From positions 1 to 34,816 of the forward strand of contig CAILKP010000046.1 of NCBI GenBank assembly GCA_903834785.1: DNA of 34,816 nt, read 5' to 3'. The notes beneath the pieces are model-generated. The model did not search any database, was not told the DNA's origin, and saw only the letters and a list, made by a program, of their open reading frames with translations. The translations under genes were made by a program, and so were the position numbers. Of this stretch, positions 32,424 to 34,816 are shown piece by piece; the stretch's first letter is position 1, and each line of letters opens with the position of its first letter. This stretch comes from an uncultured bacterium. Its GTDB lineage: Bacteria > Planctomycetota > Phycisphaerae > Phycisphaerales > UBA1924.

Positions 32424-32810
32424 ATGGCTGCGAAGAAGTCTGCCCCCAAGTCCAAGGCCGCCCCCGCCCCGAAGGTTGCCAAGCTCACGGCTGCTGACAA
32501 GCCCCGTGGCAAGAGCATCCTGTACACCACGATCGCCGAGCACACCGGCCTGCACCGCAAGCAGGTCGCCTCGGTGTTCGAGACCCTCGGCAAGGTCATG
32601 TCCGTCGACCTGGCCAAGCCCAAGGCTGAGAAGCCCAAGGTCTTCGTCGTCCCCGGCATGATGAAGGTCACCAGCGTGTTCAAGCCCGCCACCAAGGCTA
32701 CCACCAAGGCCAACCCGTTCAAGCCGGGCGAGATGATGGAAGTCAAGGCCAAGCCGGCCAAGACCGTCCTGAAGATCCGCCCCCTCAAGGCCCTCAAGGC
32801 CATGGTGTAA
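32424..32810 (+). CDS. HU-family-like DNA-binding protein with basic N-terminal tail
   Basis: This is a 128-residue basic protein. Residues 1-29 are a Lys/Ala/Pro-rich tail. Residues 30-128 follow the HU/IHF pattern: helical SILYTTIAEHTGLHRKQVASVFETLGKV, a strand with VFVVPGMMKVTS, an arm carrying KANPFKPGEMMEV, and the ending RPLKALKAMV. In HU the arm tip is RNPxTG; here the equivalent is ANPFKPG, which keeps the Asn-Pro but loses the Arg and Thr. HU proteins bend and compact DNA as dimers, with the Pro intercalating at kinks. The tail may add non-specific DNA contact, as in histone-like proteins of other high-GC bacteria. It is a single-gene unit with a strong promoter, a clear Shine-Dalgarno and an intrinsic terminator, as expected for an abundant protein. 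Confidence 0.85.
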   Translation: MAAKKSAPKSKAAPAPKVAKLTAADKPRGKSILYTTIAEHTGLHRKQVASVFETLGKVMSVDLAKPKAEKPKVFVVPGMMKVTSVFKPATKATTKANPFKPGEMMEVKAKPAKTVLKIRPLKALKAMV

Positions 32811-32867
32811 GTCCGGCGTCCGTGCCCGGCCTCACCGCCGACACGGCCCCAACTTCGATCTTTCAAG

Positions 32868-32898
32868 CAGCCCCGGAGCAATCCGGGGCTGTTTGTTT
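32868..32898 (+). terminator. Intrinsic terminator of the HU-like gene
   Basis: CAGCCCCGGA (32868-32877) pairs with TCCGGGGCTG (32882-32891) around GCAA and is followed by TTTGTTTT. Confidence 0.93.
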
Positions 32899-33006
32899 TA
32901 CCACCCTGCTGAAACATCCCAACTCTCGTCTATAGGAACCCCACGCCGGCAGGCCGGAGTCCGTGAGCCGAAGCACTCCCCGCTCGGGATCCTTCCTCCC
33001 CCGTGC

Positions 33007-33041
33007 CACAACTCTCGCCAGTTCCTCTGGCGAGGGTTGTG
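33007..33041. other. Long hairpin downstream of the UDG-like gene
   Basis: A 15-bp stem (33007-33021 with 33027-33041, one G-T pair) closes on a 5-nt loop. There is no T-tract. It lies about 145 nt beyond the stop of the gene at 33185-33940 and may be a terminator or an RNA element. Confidence 0.5.
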
Positions 33042-33184
33042 TGGTGCACCTTCACCTTCTAGTGGTCCGATCGTTCCGAGTTCGTAGCCGTCCTCGTTGA
33101 CCACCGATGTCTCGAACCGCCCAGCGATGGACAGTGTGAATCAGACTGAATCGGCAAATGTTTCGCTCTGGCTCACGTGAACTC

Positions 33185-33940
33185 CTATCTGGCCAGCAAC
33201 CCAACACTCACCGCAGCAGTGCGAAGAAGTTCGATCTCCTCTTTGCTACCGGGCGAGAGGTTTACGGGGTAACAGGTATGCGGTATCGCGACTGCCGAGA
33301 AGGCGGGCTGGCTCGAGCTGATGGTGGCTGGGTGCACAAGCCTCTGGATCTCAGAGAATGATCGCTCCCCTCCTCGGGGGCCACGCCATCCACGAAGTTC
33401 AGGCACGACTTGAGAGAGCATCCTGATTGCAGGCATGCCCAGTGCCACGACGACGCTGGGAGTGAGCACTGTGAGTTGGAAGGCAAGGAACTCTCGACAC
33501 CAGTGGTCGAAGGTGGGCGTCGTGGGAAAATCGCCTAGGTTGCTGTCGTTATCAGCTTTCAGACCCATGTACGCGTTCGTGAAGAAGCACTGCTCGGGCT
33601 CAATCCCCGCACCTCGCAGAATCGGCAGCAGGTTCCACCAAGTTGTGCAGTCTTTCTGCCGCTTCTCCGGCCACACATCCGAATACTCCGCGCCAAGCTT
33701 GCGTGCCCACTCATGATCCTTCGGAGTACCCCAGTTGTTCCCGACGATGACCACGGGCCTCGGAGGCAAAGCCGGCGTTCGTCCGTCGGGATCCCACAAG
33801 CCGAAGCCACCAGGGAAGAAAGCAGTTCCGCGAATGCGATCGCTGTCAGCGATCGCCAGTGCACCCGGCGGGTACTCATTGAGTGACGCCAACCTCGCTA
33901 TGAGGCGCTGACACACCTGCGGCATGTTGTCGGTACTCAT
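33185..33940 (-). CDS. Uncharacterised protein resembling the uracil-DNA glycosylase superfamily
   Basis: This is a 251-residue soluble protein. It shows RPVVIVGNNWGTPKDHEWA (about 61-79), CFFTNAYMGLK (118-128), LTPSVVVALGMPA (159-171), and two late His-containing motifs, LVHPA (201-205) and IPHTCYP (219-225). The order of a glycine loop, an F-x-TN strand, a P-x-VVV-ALG strand and a late His-Pro motif is that of the UDG-like fold. I do not see the catalytic Asp/His motifs of a named UDG family in standard form, so the substrate and activity are unknown. The ATG at 33940 is chosen over the frame's earlier start because TACGAT lies 5 nt before it and the upstream 78 codons are Arg-rich. GC content looks lower than in the flanking genes, which hints at transfer. 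Confidence 0.6.
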   Translation of the reverse strand: MSTDNMPQVCQRLIARLASLNEYPPGALAIADSDRIRGTAFFPGGFGLWDPDGRTPALPPRPVVIVGNNWGTPKDHEWARKLGAEYSDVWPEKRQKDCTTWWNLLPILRGAGIEPEQCFFTNAYMGLKADNDSNLGDFPTTPTFDHWCREFLAFQLTVLTPSVVVALGMPAIRMLSQVVPELRGWRGPRGGERSFSEIQRLVHPATISSSQPAFSAVAIPHTCYPVNLSPGSKEEIELLRTAAVSVGLLAR

Positions 33941-33945
33941 AGCGC

Positions 33946-33951
33946 ATCGTA
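33946..33951 (-). promoter_or_regulatory. -10-like element TACGAT just before the UDG-like gene
   Basis: On the minus strand TACGAT is followed by GCGCT and then the ATG. No Shine-Dalgarno is present. It fits the leaderless pattern seen at other genes. Confidence 0.48.
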
Positions 33952-34315
33952 ACCACCCGGGTTCACAATGGTCCGCATGGGCACGGTGGTTCACTACCGC
34001 CCGCCGAGGGCCCACCGTTCGCCAAACACCGTGGCCACGAACGTGTTCGCTCCACTCTCGCTCAAGATCCCCATCCGACTCCCCCGCGCCTGCCCCTCCG
34101 TGTTCCCGCCTTCCGCCTTCCCCTCGCAGCTCCCCACTCCTGCCTTCCCTCCGTTTCCTCCTCACCCTCCGCATCCGCGGCGTTGATCCACAACGTACGC
34201 CCCCTGCGACTCTTCTCCCTTACTCCTCCGGTCCTTTGGTGCACCGCGTGCCCCCCGTCTTCCGCCTTCCTCCGCGTCCTCTTCATCCTCCGCGTTAAAC
34301 CGCTGAACCCCCCGT

Positions 34316-34333
34316 CCAAGTGTGGTGCAGGCA
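34316..34333 (+). repeat. 18-nt direct repeat, copy 1
   Basis: CCAAGTGTGGTGCAGGCA; the second copy at 34520-34537 differs at one base. The copies are about 200 nt apart and flank the most AT-rich part of the spacer. Confidence 0.8.
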
Positions 34334-34519
34334 AACGCCACGTCAAACACCAGTTTCACCCGAGAATCCTCGCACCAAATCGCCTTTTCCACTCGCGTCT
34401 CGCGACTCCCGACTCGCGACTTTGCACAGCGCGCACAAGAGAGACACGCCTTCTCGCAAAATCCCAGATTTTCCATCCCCGTTTTCACGCCAAAAACCCG
34501 GATTCTCACAGATTCCTCC

Positions 34520-34537
34520 CCAAGTGTGGCGCAGGCA
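34520..34537 (+). repeat. 18-nt direct repeat, copy 2
   Basis: CCAAGTGTGGCGCAGGCA, one mismatch to the copy at 34316-34333. It ends 44 nt before the ATG of the last gene. Confidence 0.8.
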
Positions 34538-34581
34538 GGTGCGCACAAGACGAGCGCGCTGCGCCATCTGGTAGAGGCACC

Positions 34582-34816
34582 ATGCAAACCGAGCCACGCA
34601 ACAACGAGCCCCTCACCCCCGAGCAGCACTGGAACCTCCAGTGCCACGGTGTCCACCAAGCCAACGAGGGCATCACGCGCACCCGCAACTCCGGTCTGCG
34701 CTACATCCGTCGCCTCATCGCCGGCAAGGTCGACTCTGACAACGCCCGCCAGTTCACCGCCGCCAAGCTCGCCGCCGCCCTCAAGCCCATCGCCCTGCCC
34801 AAGTTCCCTTCTGCCC
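34582..34816 (+). CDS. Unknown protein (partial, continues past window end)
   Basis: From the ATG at 34582 the frame is open to the window edge (78 codons). The protein begins MQTEPRNNEPLTPEQHWNLQ and continues with CHGVHQANEGITRTRNSGLR, then YIRRLIAGKVDSDNARQFTA. It is polar and rich in Gln, Asn, Arg and His, with no membrane helix or signal peptide. I do not recognise the family. GAGG lies 4 nt before the ATG, closer than ideal. The codon use looks like the other high-GC genes, which supports it being real. Confidence 0.6.
   Translation, partial: MQTEPRNNEPLTPEQHWNLQCHGVHQANEGITRTRNSGLRYIRRLIAGKVDSDNARQFTAAKLAAALKPIALPKFPSA

Larger units (their letters stand above)
33941..34581. other. Repeat-rich intergenic region (about 640 nt)
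   Basis: No gene is supported. It holds an 18-nt direct repeat (34316-34333 and 34520-34537), two GCGCACAAGA copies (about 34431 and 34541), a doubled CTCGCGACT near 34403-34425, and CTCCGCGT-type pyrimidine-rich microrepeats (about 34250-34300). Composition is more AT-rich than the genes around it in places. Confidence 0.6.

Noticed and set aside
32898..33104. Small minus-strand frame of 68 codons
   Set aside because: It spans the 15-bp hairpin, has no start signal and matches no family.

Overview
This is a high-GC bacterial window whose gene content points to a planctomycete of the class Phycisphaerae. The main clues are a prepilin of the 'AFTLIELLVVIAIIALL' type, two exported proteins ending in paired dockerin-like calcium loops with a terminal Gly-Cys, a divergent HU-like protein with a Lys/Ala/Pro tail, and long gene-poor intergenic stretches. 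The lineage is inferred from gene style only; there is no rRNA here to settle it.

Layout. 1-683 (-) is the start of a prepilin-like gene, preceded by a gene-free stretch of about 1.1 kb with a good minus-strand promoter at its far end. 1777-5752 (+) holds a CPBP membrane protease, ffh (SRP54) and a Tat-exported metallophosphoesterase; the last two are separated by inverted clusters of a 16-nt tandem repeat. 5832-9551 (-) is a tandem pair of paralogous secreted dockerin-type proteins. 9833-13060 (-) carries serC, an unknown exported protein and a Dps-like protein. 13144-17099 (+) carries a trans-isoprenyl diphosphate synthase and an ABC-2 exporter pair, followed by tRNA-Tyr. 17483-22247 (+) carries aroA and a nitrate/sulfonate/THI5-type ABC importer (binding protein, ATPase, permease). 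22884-30531 (-) carries mfd, a TPR lipoprotein and a secretin. 30860-32810 (+) carries a GAF-PP2C phosphatase and the HU-like protein. The right end has a UDG-fold-like gene in apparently lower-GC DNA, a repeat-rich spacer and the start of an unknown gene.

Functionally this is mostly housekeeping: protein targeting, transcription-coupled repair, serine, aromatic and isoprenoid precursor synthesis, and nucleoid structure. It is combined with envelope functions: a type IV pilus/type II secretion-like secretin with its TPR lipoprotein, a prepilin, exported dockerin proteins and ABC transporters. I saw no CRISPR array, transposase, phage gene or recognisable defence operon.

The most interesting signal concerns gene starts. 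Several unlinked housekeeping genes have a -10-like TANNNT hexamer only 5-8 nt before the ATG and no Shine-Dalgarno sequence, which suggests leaderless transcripts. Most of the exported-protein genes, the HU-like gene and the ABC-2 permease have clear Shine-Dalgarno sequences instead. Other points worth a look are the inverted 16-nt repeat clusters, the promoter and G-rich possible leader upstream of the prepilin, the Dps-like protein lacking the usual His-Trp, and the repeat-laden spacer at the right end.
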